10,319 nt of DNA from Pseudomonadota bacterium (GTDB lineage Bacteria > Pseudomonadota > Gammaproteobacteria > Enterobacterales > Enterobacteriaceae): assembly GCA_023454395.1 (NCBI GenBank), contig JAEYFY010000012.1, forward strand, positions 1 to 10,319, in the 5' to 3' direction. How positions within the stretch are numbered: the stretch's first letter is position 1; each line of letters begins with the position of its first letter. The notes under the pieces were generated by a model that was not told the origin of the DNA, searched no databases, and saw only the letters and a list, made by a program, of their open reading frames with translations. Positions 1 through 7,892 of the stretch are shown here, piece by piece. A program made the position numbers and the translations under genes.

Positions 1-92
1 GGGACTGCATCATCAATATGGTTGATAACAATAACAGGAACAACAGGCCCTGATTTTAGTACAGACTCTGCACTTGTATTCCAATGATCCAT
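1..92 (-). CDS. eda: KDPG/KHG aldolase (Eda), N-terminal fragment cut by window edge
   Basis: Only the first 30 codons are present; the gene continues beyond base 1. The readable N-terminus (MDHWNTSAESVL, then GPVVPVIVI) is very close to the start of E. coli 2-keto-3-deoxy-6-phosphogluconate aldolase. By family knowledge this cytoplasmic class I (Schiff-base lysine) aldolase splits KDPG into pyruvate and glyceraldehyde-3-phosphate; its catalytic residues lie outside the window. The ATG at 92-90 is preceded by AGGAA (101-105) at 8 nt, a good ribosome site. It lies 77 bp after the edd stop on the same strand, so it is most likely the second gene of an edd-eda operon. I see no terminator in the gap. 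A separate eda promoter in the gap cannot be excluded. Confidence 0.93.
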   Translation of the reverse strand, partial: MDHWNTSAESVLKSGPVVPVIVINHIDDAV

Positions 93-169
93 GATTGTAT
101 TTCCTAATCAGAAAGTGGTGAGCAAATATATTTAATCTGCTCCTCGTTAAGCCTTAAAACTTGTCTACA

Positions 170-2026
170 TTAAAAATCGATGCAACAAGCACCTTGTTCA
201 GCACCTGATAAATGACGGCGTAAATTAACGAATAACTCACGACCACAGCCTGTATTGTTGGCACTTAAATCAGGGATTTTATCTTGGCGAGCATTTAATA
301 TTTGCTCATCAACAAGCAACGTTAACTCACCTGTTTTACCATTAACACGAATGATATCACCATCACGCACTTTGGATAATAAGCCGCCATTTGCAGCCTC
401 TGGTGTAACATGAATTGCGGCGGGAACTTTACCTGAAGCTCCTGAAAGTCTGCCATCTGTAACTAATGCGACTTTGTAGCCTTTATCCATTAACACCCCT
501 AACGGCGGCATTAATTTGTGTAATTCAGGCATCCCATTGGCTTGTGGTCCTTGATAACGCACAACGACCACACAATCTTTATTTAACTCACCAGCTTCAA
601 ATTTAGCGGCAATATCATGTTGGCTATTAAAAACAACAGCTGGCGCTTCGATAATTTTATTCTCATCGGGTACCGCAGAGGTTTTCATTACCGCTCTACC
701 TAAATTACCTTGCATCACTTGTGTACCACCATGTGATGAGAATGGCGTATTTATATCAGCAATCACATCTTTATCTAAAGAGCTTATCGCACCTTCACGC
801 CAATCAAGTTTGCCGTCATTTAACCAAGGCTCTAAGGTATAGCGTTCAATACCAAATCCAGCCACCGTATTTACATCACGATGAATTAAGCCTTTTTTCA
901 GTAATTCACGAATAATGAGAGCAATTCCTCCAGCCGCTTGGAATTGGTTAATATCAGCAGGGCCATTAGGATAAATGCGAGCAATAAGTGGAACAACTTG
1001 CGAAAGTTCAGAGAAATCATCCCAATTAATAATAATACCTGCTGCACGAGCCATTGCGACTAAGTGCATAGTGAGATTAGTGGAACCGCCTGTTGTTAAC
1101 AGAGCAATAATGCCATTTACAATCACTTTCTCATCAACTAATTGCCCGATAGGAAGATAGTTACCCGAGTTTTCAGTGAGACGCACAATTTGGCTCGCGG
1201 CTGCGTCAGTCAATGCATCACGCAATGGCGTATTAGGATGCACAAAAGAAGCACCGGGTAAATGTAACCCCATTATTTCCATTACCATTTGGTTGGAATT
1301 CGCTGTGCCATAAAAGGTACAAGTTCCAATACTATGATAAGAAGCGGCTTCTGCTTCTAACAAGGCATTACGATCCACTTTACCTTCAGCATAAAGCTGG
1401 CGAATACGGACTTTTTCTTTATTGGGTAAACCGCTAGTCATAGGACCCGCAGGAACAAAAATAGCAGGAAGATGACCAAAAGAGAGTGCTGCCATCGCTA
1501 ATCCGGGAACGATTTTATCGCAGATCCCTAAATAGAGCGCGCCATCAAACATATTATGGGATAAGCCAACTGCCGCTGACATTGCAATAACATCACGGCT
1601 AAGGAGCGATAGCTCCATACCATCTTGCCCCTGAGTGACACCATCGCACATTGCAGGAACACCGCCTGCTACTTGTCCTACGGCACCAACAGCATGTAAC
1701 GCTTTTTTAATTTTTTGAGGATAATCTTCATACGGTTGATGAGCCGACAACATATCATTGTAAGCAGTGATAATGGCAATATCATTATGAACCATATTTT
1801 TCAGGAGATTTTTATCGTCAGCCTGACAAGCTGCGAAACCATGAGCCAAATTACCGCAAGCCAATTGAGCACGATGTACTGTTTGACTTTTTGCGGCTTC
1901 AATTTTTTTCAGATAAGCACGACGTGTTGTTTGTGAACGAGCAATAATGCGTTCAGTCACCTGTTTTACTGTTTCGTTAAGGGGAACAACGTCGTTCTGA
2001 ATTGGGTCATGATTTTTAGGGGTCAT
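170..2026 (-). CDS. edd: Phosphogluconate dehydratase (Edd)
   Basis: Dehydrates 6-phosphogluconate to KDPG, the first committed Entner-Doudoroff step, in the cytoplasm. The 618-residue product aligns almost end to end from memory with E. coli Edd (603 aa), with about 15 extra N-terminal residues. It belongs to the IlvD/Edd iron-sulfur dehydratase family. Seen: MCDGVTQG at about residue 126, the family signature CDKIVPG at 169, [10 protein letters not shown] at about 234, and a C-terminal [14 protein letters not shown] block. Cys169 and Cys236 are the likely cluster ligands by analogy with dihydroxyacid dehydratase. Start choice: the frame stays open to a GTG at 2047, but the ATG at 2026-2024 has AAAGGAAG (2034-2041) 7 nt upstream, whereas the GTG has none, so the ATG is preferred. 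It is followed by eda on the same strand, and GntR-type operators lie about 85-115 bp upstream. Confidence 0.96.
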   Translation of the reverse strand: MTPKNHDPIQNDVVPLNETVKQVTERIIARSQTTRRAYLKKIEAAKSQTVHRAQLACGNLAHGFAACQADDKNLLKNMVHNDIAIITAYNDMLSAHQPYEDYPQKIKKALHAVGAVGQVAGGVPAMCDGVTQGQDGMELSLLSRDVIAMSAAVGLSHNMFDGALYLGICDKIVPGLAMAALSFGHLPAIFVPAGPMTSGLPNKEKVRIRQLYAEGKVDRNALLEAEAASYHSIGTCTFYGTANSNQMVMEIMGLHLPGASFVHPNTPLRDALTDAAASQIVRLTENSGNYLPIGQLVDEKVIVNGIIALLTTGGSTNLTMHLVAMARAAGIIINWDDFSELSQVVPLIARIYPNGPADINQFQAAGGIALIIRELLKKGLIHRDVNTVAGFGIERYTLEPWLNDGKLDWREGAISSLDKDVIADINTPFSSHGGTQVMQGNLGRAVMKTSAVPDENKIIEAPAVVFNSQHDIAAKFEAGELNKDCVVVVRYQGPQANGMPELHKLMPPLGVLMDKGYKVALVTDGRLSGASGKVPAAIHVTPEAANGGLLSKVRDGDIIRVNGKTGELTLLVDEQILNARQDKIPDLSANNTGCGRELFVNLRRHLSGAEQGACCIDF

Positions 2027-2103
2027 AATGATGCTTCCTTTAGTCACACAAGGGTGATGAGCGTTACTATTAGCTTTAAAAAAAGAGAATACTTAAACTC
2101 GCT

Positions 2104-2132
2104 ATAGTATTTGTTACCGGTAACATTGTTAC
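2104..2132 (-). promoter_or_regulatory. Candidate edd-eda promoter
   Basis: Read on the minus strand, GTAACA (2132-2127, 4 of 6 to the -35 consensus) is followed after exactly 17 bp by TACTAT (2109-2104, 4 of 6 to the -10). Transcription would begin near 2097, giving a leader of about 70 nt before edd. The -35 element and the spacer are covered by two palindromes of GntR type, the usual arrangement for repression by blocking polymerase. The hexamers are weak, so the placement is an inference. Confidence 0.5.
2111..2126. promoter_or_regulatory. GntR-type operator, proximal site
   Basis: Contains the perfect 14-bp palindrome TGTTACCGGTAACA (2112-2125). It closely matches the operator recognised by the gluconate repressor GntR in E. 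coli (ATGTTACC-GTAACAT type half-sites). It lies in the spacer of the candidate edd promoter. In E. coli GntR represses edd-eda and gluconate uptake genes, so repression relieved by gluconate is the likely control here. gntR itself is not in the window. Confidence 0.75.
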
Positions 2133-2141
2133 GGGTAACAA
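2126..2141. promoter_or_regulatory. GntR-type operator, distal site
   Basis: TTGTTACGGGTAACAA is a palindrome with a single central mismatch pair. It directly abuts the proximal site, with a centre-to-centre distance of 15 bp, about 1.5 helical turns. It covers the candidate -35 element of edd. The two sites share the TGTTAC/GTAACA half-sites, so they most likely bind the same regulator. Two tandem sites suggest cooperative or tight repression. Confidence 0.7.
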
Positions 2142-2180
2142 GCAGAGTTGCAATACTCTTAATGCACCATAAACAACATC

Positions 2181-2196
2181 TGTGATCAGCATCAAT
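2181..2196. promoter_or_regulatory. Weak CRP-like site upstream of edd
   Basis: TGTGATCAGCATCAAT keeps one perfect CRP half-site (TGTGA), the 6-bp spacer and 3 of 5 bases of the other half. Its centre is about 91 bp upstream of the inferred edd start point, a helical phase used by upstream-bound CRP activators. One half is poor, so this is only a candidate. Confidence 0.3.
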
Positions 2197-2292
2197 TTTT
2201 TTGGGTGAGAAATAACAGTTTTTTAATATTTAACGAAAATAAAGCATAAAAGCTGTCATTTTAAAAAGCTGAATCGGTTTAATTTTGGAGAT

Positions 2293-2322
2293 ACCTTCCT
2301 CATTATTTGCAATGAGGAAGGT
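2293..2322 (-). terminator. Hairpin after iclR, possible terminator
   Basis: A perfect 12-bp stem (2293-2304 with 2311-2322) closes a 6-nt loop, 13 bp beyond the iclR stop on the minus strand. There is no run of U after the stem on either strand, so it is not a textbook intrinsic terminator. It may end iclR transcription before the edd promoter, or protect the iclR mRNA 3' end. Confidence 0.55.
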
Positions 2323-2335
2323 GAAAAAGAGGGGA

Positions 2336-3172
2336 TTAACTTTTTACGCCACCGTATTCACGGCTAATTTGTTTTGCTGCTTTTATCACCATGGCACCTA
2401 ATTCAGTGATGCGAGAATCCGTCATTCTAGAAACTGGGCCAGAAAGCGAAATCGCCGCAAAAGGCTGGTGGTGTTCATCATAAATACAAGCACCTATACA
2501 GCGTAAGCCCAAAGCATGCTCTTCATCATCGAAAGAAAAACCTTGTTTGCGAGCTTGCTCTAAGCTTTCTTTTAGGGAAGAGGGAAGTGTTCGGGTGTGA
2601 GGTGTATAAGCCATTAAGCCTTTTTTCTGGAGCAAAGGCAGTAATTTATTTTCTGGTAAAGTAGAAAGAAACGCTTTACCTGCGCCCGATGCATGCATCG
2701 GTAATTTGCCACCAATAGGTGCGGACATTCTCATTAACGCATTACATTGCACTTGATCGACAATTACCGCATCAAATTCAATTTGGTCAAGAATTGCCAG
2801 ATTAACGGTTTCACCCGAGTCTTCCATCAACTGACGTAAAATAGGATGCACCATTACCAAAAGATTGCGGGTTTGTAGAAAGCTACTGCCAACAATAAAG
2901 GCATGTGTTCCTACCACCCATAATCCTAAATCTCCGACTTGGCGAACAAAACCATGCTGTTGAAGTGTCGTGAGTAGGCGGTGTGTTGTGGAATTGGGTA
3001 ACCCAGCTTGGAAGGCGAGATCAGTTAGAGCGATCCCCCCCGGAGATTCGGAAATATATTCCAATAATGTCAGCCCACGACTTAATGACTGAACTGGACC
3101 TCCTTGTGCAGTGCTTTGAGTGGCAGTTGTTTTTGTCTTACGTACTTTTTTATTTGTAGGGGAAACTGTCAT
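2336..3172 (-). CDS. iclR: IclR, acetate operon repressor orthologue (IclR family)
   Basis: A 278-residue transcription factor. From residue 27 on it is near-identical in pattern to E. coli IclR: VQSLSRGL, winged helix-turn-helix at about 46-75 including GLPNSTTHRLLTTLQQ, then a C-terminal effector-binding domain (about 100-270) with MRMSAPIGGKLPMHASGAGK and FDDEEHALGLRC. The N-terminal tail (about 5-25) is basic and low in complexity. E. coli IclR represses the glyoxylate-shunt operon aceBAK and itself, with glyoxylate and pyruvate as effectors. It is divergent from metH, as in E. coli, which supports orthology rather than KdgR or another family member. The ATG at 3172 has GGAG 7 nt upstream. 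aceBAK is not next to it; edd-eda is. Whether its target is still aceBAK elsewhere cannot be seen. Confidence 0.93.
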   Translation of the reverse strand: MTVSPTNKKVRKTKTTATQSTAQGGPVQSLSRGLTLLEYISESPGGIALTDLAFQAGLPNSTTHRLLTTLQQHGFVRQVGDLGLWVVGTHAFIVGSSFLQTRNLLVMVHPILRQLMEDSGETVNLAILDQIEFDAVIVDQVQCNALMRMSAPIGGKLPMHASGAGKAFLSTLPENKLLPLLQKKGLMAYTPHTRTLPSSLKESLEQARKQGFSFDDEEHALGLRCIGACIYDEHHQPFAAISLSGPVSRMTDSRITELGAMVIKAAKQISREYGGVKS

Positions 3173-3195
3173 GCATACACTCCAGAAATGCTATC

Positions 3196-3214
3196 CATAA
3201 TAATATCTATTATG
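3196..3214. promoter_or_regulatory. 19-bp inverted repeat upstream of iclR, candidate operator
   Basis: CATAATA, 5 bp, TATTATG: perfect 7-bp arms, centred 33 bp upstream of the iclR start. It also contains -10-like hexamers for the minus strand (TATTAT, CATAAT). It lies where an autoregulatory site would be expected, since IclR is known to repress its own gene. The sequence does not match the E. coli IclR consensus (TGGAAAT/ATTTCCA arms), so the protein that binds it is unknown. In such AT-rich DNA some inverted repeats occur by chance. Confidence 0.4.
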
Positions 3215-3270
3215 AACTATCTCGTATAATAAAACTCCTCCGATCACTACATTTTTCAAAACAAAATATG

Positions 3271-3302
3271 TGATAAGAAATATTTATCAAGAGTGTTTAT
3301 CA
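3271..3302. repeat. Three TGATAA/TTATCA elements between iclR and metH
   Basis: TGATAA at 3271-3276, TTATCA at 3284-3289 and TTATCA at 3297-3302. The first two form an inverted repeat, and the last two a direct repeat with 13-bp spacing; the first-to-second start distance is also 13 bp. Regular spacing in a divergent regulatory region suggests protein binding, but I recognise no regulator with this motif. Confidence 0.35.
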
Positions 3303-3307
3303 CTGAG

Positions 3308-3320
3308 TGAAAATCTCTCA
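3308..3320 (+). promoter_or_regulatory. MetR-like box upstream of metH
   Basis: TGAAAATCTCTCA fits the MetR recognition pattern TGAA-N5-TTCA at 7 of 8 defined bases. MetR activates metH and metE in enterobacteria in response to homocysteine. The box is centred about 48 bp upstream of the start point predicted from the TATGAT -10, suitable for activation of a promoter with a poor -35. No MetJ box (AGACGTCT type) is visible in the same spacer. Confidence 0.5.
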
Positions 3321-3349
3321 TCTTCGTCTTAGAAATCTTTGTAAAAAGG

Positions 3350-3355
3350 TATGAT
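3350..3355 (+). promoter_or_regulatory. Candidate -10 element of metH
   Basis: TATGAT matches the -10 consensus at 5 of 6 positions, 74 bp before the metH start codon. The sequence 17 bp upstream (TCTTAG, 3327-3332) is a very poor -35, which would fit dependence on an activator such as MetR. It is the best -10 I see in the spacer, but the assignment is tentative. Confidence 0.4.
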
Positions 3356-3428
3356 AGGATAAAAAAGCAACGAAATAACAATAAAGAAAAAAACAGCACA
3401 AAAGCATTCTCAATTGAGAGGAAACAAC

Positions 3429-6400
3429 GTGGCAAACATAAAACAACAACTGGTAGAAGCATTAGGAAAACGTATCTTAGTACTTGATGGCGCAATGGGG
3501 ACGATGATCCAGCAATATCAACTTACAGAAATTGATTATCGTGGTGAGCGTTTTGCTAATTGGGATTGTGATGTTAAAGGAAATAATGACCTTTTAGTCT
3601 TAACACAACCCCAGATCATTGCAGATATACATGATGCTTATTTTCAAGCTGGCGCTGATATTGTTGAAACCAACACCTTTAACTCGACATCTATCGCGAT
3701 GGCTGATTATCACATGGAGTCACTCTGTTTTGAGCTAAACGAAGAGGCCGCAAAATTAGCCAAAGCCTGTGCCGATAAATGGAGTGCCTTAACACCAGAT
3801 AAACCTCGTTATGTTGCAGGTGTTTTAGGGCCAACCAACAGAACGGCATCTATCTCTCCTGATGTTAATGATCCTGCCTTTCGTAATGTTTCATTTGATA
3901 AGCTGGTGGAAGCCTATCGAGAAGCAACGCGTGGATTAATTAAAGGTGGTGTTGATTTAATTATGGTCGAAACTATTTTCGACACACTAAACGCGAAAGC
4001 GGCTATTTTTGCTATTAAATGTGAGTTTGAATCGCTCAATATTGAATTACCTGTGATGATCTCAGGCACCATTACAGATGCTTCAGGAAGAACCCTAACG
4101 GGTCAAACAACAGAAGCTTTTTACCACTCTTTACGTCATGCTGATGCGCTCTCATTTGGTTTAAACTGCGCATTAGGCCCTAAAGAATTACGCCAATATA
4201 TTCAAACACTTTCACAAATTTCTGAAACTTATGTCAGTGCTCATCCTAATGCGGGTTTGCCTAACGCCTTTGGAGGCTATGATTTAGATGCCCAAGAAAT
4301 GGCTGAGCAAATTAAAGAGTGGGCGCAAGCCGGTTTTCTTAATATTGTCGGTGGGTGTTGCGGAACAACACCTGCGCATATTCTCGCTATTTCACAAGCG
4401 GTAGAAGGTATTGCGCCAAGAGTATTACCTTCCTTGAAGAAAGCATGTCGTCTTTCCGGTCTTGAACCATTAGTTATTGATGAGAATTCACTGTTTGTGA
4501 ATGTGGGTGAACGAACTAATGTCACAGGCTCTGCTAAATTTAAGCGTTTGATAAAAGAAGGTAATTATCAAGAAGCGTTAGATGTTGCCCGTCAGCAAGT
4601 TGAAAATGGCGCTCAAATCATTGATATCAATATGGATGAAGGCATGTTAGATGCTGTCGAAGCCATGACACGCTTTCTTAACCTTATTGCTGGAGAGCCT
4701 GATATTGCTAAAGTTCCGGTGATGATTGATTCCTCTAAATGGGAAGTGATTGAAGAGGGACTAAAATGCATTCAAGGCAAAGGCATTGTTAACTCCATTT
4801 CAATGAAAGAAGGAGAAATCCCTTTTCTTGAACACGCTAAATTGGTGCGTAAATACGGTGCTGCTGTTGTTGTTATGGCATTTGATGAAGTCGGGCAAGC
4901 AGATACCCGAGAGCGCAAAATTGAAATTTGTCGCCGAGCGTATCAGTTATTAACCGAGCAAGCGGGTTTTCCTCCAGAAGATATTATTTTTGATCCTAAT
5001 ATATTCGCTGTCGCCACAGGTATTGCAGAGCATAATAATTATGCAGTTGATTTTATTGAAGTCTGTGCGGATATAAAATCTCAACTACCTTATGCCTTAA
5101 TTTCTGGTGGGGTATCTAACGTTTCATTCTCATTTAGAGGTAACGATCCTGTTCGTGAAGCCATTCACTCTGTTTTTCTTTATTACGCAGTAAAAAATGG
5201 TATGGATATGGGGATTGTTAATGCGGGGCAACTTGCCATTTACGACTCTCTACCTAATGAACTGCGTAATGCAGTCGAAGATGTGATATTAAACCGCCAT
5301 GAAGAGAGTACAGATAATTTATTAGCATTGGCAGAGCGCTATCGTGGCACTAAAGGTGATGAGCAAAATCATCAGTTGGCAGAATGGCGACAATGGAATG
5401 TTGAGAAACGTCTAGAGTACGCTTTAGTGAAGGGGATCACGGAGTTTATTGTTGAAGATACCGAAGCTTGTCGTCAACAAGCATCAAGCCCTATTGAAGT
5501 GATTGAAGGGCCATTGATGAATGGCATGAATACTGTTGGTGATTTGTTTGGTGAAGGAAAAATGTTTTTGCCTCAAGTGGTGAAATCAGCAAGAGTGATG
5601 AAACAAGCCGTTGCTTATCTGGAGCCTTATATTCAGGCATCTAAACAAGCGGGTAGCTCAGCAGGTAAAATTTTACTGGCTACGGTAAAAGGAGATGTTC
5701 ACGATATTGGCAAAAATATTGTCGGCGTTGTTTTGCAATGTAACAACTATGAGATCATCGATCTGGGGGTGATGGTTCCTTGCGATAAGATCCTACAAAC
5801 AGCGATTGATGAAAAAGTCGATATTATTGGTCTTTCAGGGTTGATCACGCCTTCACTTGATGAGATGGTGAATGTTGCCAAAGAGATGGAAAGGCGCGGT
5901 TTTTCTTTACCATTAATGATTGGTGGAGCAACAACGTCCAAAGCGCATACTGCAGTAAAAATAGAACCCAATTATAGTCATCCTACCGTTTATGTTCAAA
6001 ATGCATCAAGAACCGTAGGTGTTGTTGCTGCACTATTATCTGAAACACAACAAGCTGATTTTATTGCTAAAACACGTCGTGAATATGAAGTAGTACGTCA
6101 GCAATACGCCAGAAAAAAACCGCGTACACCGCCTGTTTCTTTAGAGGTTGCGCGAAAAAATGCGCTACAAATTGATTGGCAAAATTACACACCACCAAAA
6201 CCCAACCAATTAGGTGTGCAGGAGATCACTGCAAGTATTGAAACCTTACGTGAATATATCGATTGGACGCCTTTCTTTATGACGTGGTCTTTAGCGGGGA
6301 AATATCCACGTATTTTAGAAGATGATGTAGTCGGTGAAGAGGCAAGACGTGTATTTGCCGATGCAAATGCGATGTTGGACAAATTAAGCCGTGAAAAATT

Positions 6401-7106
6401 ATTAACGCCTAAAGGAATTGTCGGGATATTCCCCGCTAATCGCCTGGGTGATGATATTGTGATTTATCAAGATGAAAGCCGACAACATGAATTATTACAC
6501 AGTTGCCATTTGCGTCAGCAAACAGAGAAAAATGATTTTCCTAATTACTGCTTAGCTGATTTTATTGCTCCTGTTGAAAGTGGTGTTGCTGACTATTTTG
6601 GTGCTTTTGCCGTTACGGGAGGATTAGAAGAGGATGCTCTCGCGAATGCTTATGATAATGCCCATGATGACTACAATAAAATCATGGTAAAAGCGCTGTC
6701 AGATAGATTAGCAGAGGCTTTTGCTGAATATCTTCATCAACGGGTTAGAACTCAAATTTGGGGTTATAGCCCTGATGAAAACCTCTCCAATGACGAGCTT
6801 ATTCGAGAAAAATATCAAGGAACGCGACCTGCGCCGGGGTATCCTGCCTGCCCTGAGCACACAGAAAAAGCCAAAATTTGGCAATTACTTGATGTTGAAA
6901 ATCGCATTGGGATGAAACTGACCGATGCGTATGCCATGTGGCCAGGGGCTTCAGTATCGGGTTGGTATTTTAGTCATCCTGACAGTAAATATTTCGCTGT
7001 TGCTCAAATTCAAAAAGATCAGGTTGAAGATTATGCAAAACGTCGAGAAATGAGCGTGAGTGAAGTTGAACGTTGGTTAGCGCCTAATTTAGGGTATGAG
7101 TCTTAG
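3429..7106 (+). CDS. metH: Cobalamin-dependent methionine synthase (MetH)
   Basis: Transfers the methyl group of 5-methyltetrahydrofolate to homocysteine through bound cobalamin, in the cytoplasm. The 1225-residue product is full length (E. coli 1227 aa) with all four modules. They are the homocysteine domain (about 1-325, zinc ligands Cys247 and Cys310-Cys311 in GGCCGTT), the pterin domain (about 350-620, [12 protein letters not shown] from 360), the cobalamin cap plus B12 domain (about 650-890, GDVHDIGKN with axial His758), and the AdoMet-binding reactivation domain (about 900-1225, [15 protein letters not shown] with Arg1133). Start: GTG at 3429 has GAGGAA centred about 6-9 nt upstream. 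An in-frame TTG at 3414 overlaps that site and is unlikely. Divergent from iclR, with a MetR-like box upstream. No frameshift or lost key residue is seen. Confidence 0.98.
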   Translation: MANIKQQLVEALGKRILVLDGAMGTMIQQYQLTEIDYRGERFANWDCDVKGNNDLLVLTQPQIIADIHDAYFQAGADIVETNTFNSTSIAMADYHMESLCFELNEEAAKLAKACADKWSALTPDKPRYVAGVLGPTNRTASISPDVNDPAFRNVSFDKLVEAYREATRGLIKGGVDLIMVETIFDTLNAKAAIFAIKCEFESLNIELPVMISGTITDASGRTLTGQTTEAFYHSLRHADALSFGLNCALGPKELRQYIQTLSQISETYVSAHPNAGLPNAFGGYDLDAQEMAEQIKEWAQAGFLNIVGGCCGTTPAHILAISQAVEGIAPRVLPSLKKACRLSGLEPLVIDENSLFVNVGERTNVTGSAKFKRLIKEGNYQEALDVARQQVENGAQIIDINMDEGMLDAVEAMTRFLNLIAGEPDIAKVPVMIDSSKWEVIEEGLKCIQGKGIVNSISMKEGEIPFLEHAKLVRKYGAAVVVMAFDEVGQADTRERKIEICRRAYQLLTEQAGFPPEDIIFDPNIFAVATGIAEHNNYAVDFIEVCADIKSQLPYALISGGVSNVSFSFRGNDPVREAIHSVFLYYAVKNGMDMGIVNAGQLAIYDSLPNELRNAVEDVILNRHEESTDNLLALAERYRGTKGDEQNHQLAEWRQWNVEKRLEYALVKGITEFIVEDTEACRQQASSPIEVIEGPLMNGMNTVGDLFGEGKMFLPQVVKSARVMKQAVAYLEPYIQASKQAGSSAGKILLATVKGDVHDIGKNIVGVVLQCNNYEIIDLGVMVPCDKILQTAIDEKVDIIGLSGLITPSLDEMVNVAKEMERRGFSLPLMIGGATTSKAHTAVKIEPNYSHPTVYVQNASRTVGVVAALLSETQQADFIAKTRREYEVVRQQYARKKPRTPPVSLEVARKNALQIDWQNYTPPKPNQLGVQEITASIETLREYIDWTPFFMTWSLAGKYPRILEDDVVGEEARRVFADANAMLDKLSREKLLTPKGIVGIFPANRLGDDIVIYQDESRQHELLHSCHLRQQTEKNDFPNYCLADFIAPVESGVADYFGAFAVTGGLEEDALANAYDNAHDDYNKIMVKALSDRLAEAFAEYLHQRVRTQIWGYSPDENLSNDELIREKYQGTRPAPGYPACPEHTEKAKIWQLLDVENRIGMKLTDAYAMWPGASVSGWYFSHPDSKYFAVAQIQKDQVEDYAKRREMSVSEVERWLAPNLGYES

Positions 7107-7139
7107 TTTATTTTTGTTTTCAGATCTCAATAATGTAAT

Positions 7140-7175
7140 AAATAGTGAGGGGATAGCGATATCTCCTTGTTATTT
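7140..7175 (+). terminator. Long hairpin with GNRA tetraloop after metH, possible terminator
   Basis: As RNA, 7140-7155 pairs with 7160-7175 over 16 bp including four G-U pairs, closing on the loop GCGA, a GNRA tetraloop. It starts 34 nt after the metH stop. The 3' arm is itself U-rich (TTGTTATTT), but there is no separate U run. It could end metH transcription or stabilise its 3' end. The G-U pairs mean the structure is much weaker on the opposite strand, which points to a plus-strand RNA. Confidence 0.5.
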
Positions 7176-7185
7176 CCTCTAGCCG

Positions 7186-7213
7186 TTCCCATTAAAGATG
7201 TTTAAGCTATAAA
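7186..7213 (+). promoter_or_regulatory. Weak candidate promoter for the 192-residue gene
   Basis: TATAAA (7208-7213) matches the -10 at 5 of 6 positions. TTCCCA (7186-7191), 16 bp upstream, matches the -35 at 4 of 6. The start point would fall about 20 nt before the ATG at 7240. If the hairpin at 7140-7175 terminates metH, the gene needs a promoter here. Confidence 0.35.
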
Positions 7214-7239
7214 CCTGTATCAGAAAAAAGGACATTACA

Positions 7240-7818
7240 ATGAGCTATACTTTGTACCTTCAGAAAACACCACCTGCTGGCGCTGAGGTGCCGTTTCCTT
7301 CTTTAGCAAAAGGAAATTATCCATTAAGTGAAGTTTTAATTAATGCTTTTTTAAATCTGATGCAACTAACAGGAAACTTAGACACTGATGCTGTTTTAGA
7401 TGAAAAAGCATTTGATAAAATTTGGCTAAAAGCAGAAATGACGCCTGCACGAATCGAAGAAGTCGGGGACTATATTTATCATAAAACTCCGACTTCCCCA
7501 GAGCCTGTTGAAGAAGAAATAGCATTATTTAAGCAGGCAATGAAAGAAGAAGAAGCGTTGCTTGCTCAAGAGAGTAAAAAAGAAGGGAATATCCCTATTC
7601 ATAAATTCACTACTAATGATGGTTGGATTGTCACGCCGAAAGAGTGTGAGATTATTGCTTCGACACTGACCGCTAAACAGCTAGAAGATAACCGCGTTTT
7701 TGTCGAAAAAATTGCGAAGATGTCTCATTTATCGCATAAGACTTTAGAGATTGCCTTAATTGATTTCGGTAAATTTAATCAATTTGCGAAAAAATATAAC
7801 GGTTATCGGGTGTATTAA
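7240..7818 (+). CDS. Hypothetical protein, 192 residues, function unknown
   Basis: I do not recognise the family. The ATG at 7240 has AAGGA (7228-7232) 7 nt upstream, and the frame is intact to a TAA just before a strong terminator, so it is very likely a real gene. The product appears soluble: no signal peptide and no membrane segment. Visible parts are an N-terminal segment (1-65) with a hydrophobic helix-like stretch at about 30-42, a proline-rich spot at 83-89 (TPTSPEP), a charged, probably helical linker at 90-115 rich in E and K, and a C-terminal region (120-192) containing NDGWIVTPKE and ending in aromatic residues (YNGYRVY). There is one cysteine, Cys136. GC is about 37% by sampled lines, close to its core neighbours, so it does not look recently acquired. 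It stands downstream of metH and converges on the next gene. A phage-like or immunity-like role is possible but unsupported. Confidence 0.85.
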   Translation: MSYTLYLQKTPPAGAEVPFPSLAKGNYPLSEVLINAFLNLMQLTGNLDTDAVLDEKAFDKIWLKAEMTPARIEEVGDYIYHKTPTSPEPVEEEIALFKQAMKEEEALLAQESKKEGNIPIHKFTTNDGWIVTPKECEIIASTLTAKQLEDNRVFVEKIAKMSHLSHKTLEIALIDFGKFNQFAKKYNGYRVY

Positions 7819-7828
7819 TTTATTAAGA

Positions 7829-7855
7829 AATAGGCTTCTAAAAAAGAAGCCTATT
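7829..7855. terminator. Bidirectional hairpin terminator between convergent genes
   Basis: A perfect 11-bp stem (AATAGGCTTCT, 7829-7839, with 7845-7855) closes a five-A loop. It lies 10 bp after the stop of the plus-strand gene and 37 bp after the stop of the minus-strand gene. Downstream on the plus strand is AT-rich sequence with T4 and longer runs (from 7862). On the minus strand the A loop reads as U, followed by weak AT-rich sequence. It probably serves both genes, the plus-strand one better. Confidence 0.8.
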
Positions 7856-7892
7856 AGAAAATTTTAATTTTGTTTTATTTAAAATTAAAGGG

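Noticed and set aside
93..169. Possible terminator or attenuator between edd and eda
   Set aside because: Only a 5-bp stem (GAGCA/TGCTC) with a long loop and no U run is present, insufficient to call a terminator; read-through into eda is expected.
2336..3172. Assignment of the regulator as KdgR, given adjacency to edd-eda
   Set aside because: The DNA-binding helix (GLPNSTTHRLLTTLQQ) and effector-domain motifs match IclR and not KdgR, and the divergent metH neighbour supports IclR.
3414..3428. Upstream TTG start for metH
   Set aside because: It overlaps the GAGAGGAA ribosome site that serves the GTG at 3429, and the GTG start gives a protein of the family length with zinc ligands at the E. 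coli positions.
3256..3495. 79-residue hydrophobic minus-strand frame over the metH start
   Set aside because: It begins inside metH codons, covers the metH ribosome site and promoter, and its hydrophobic character follows from reading A-rich leader DNA on the other strand as F, L and V.
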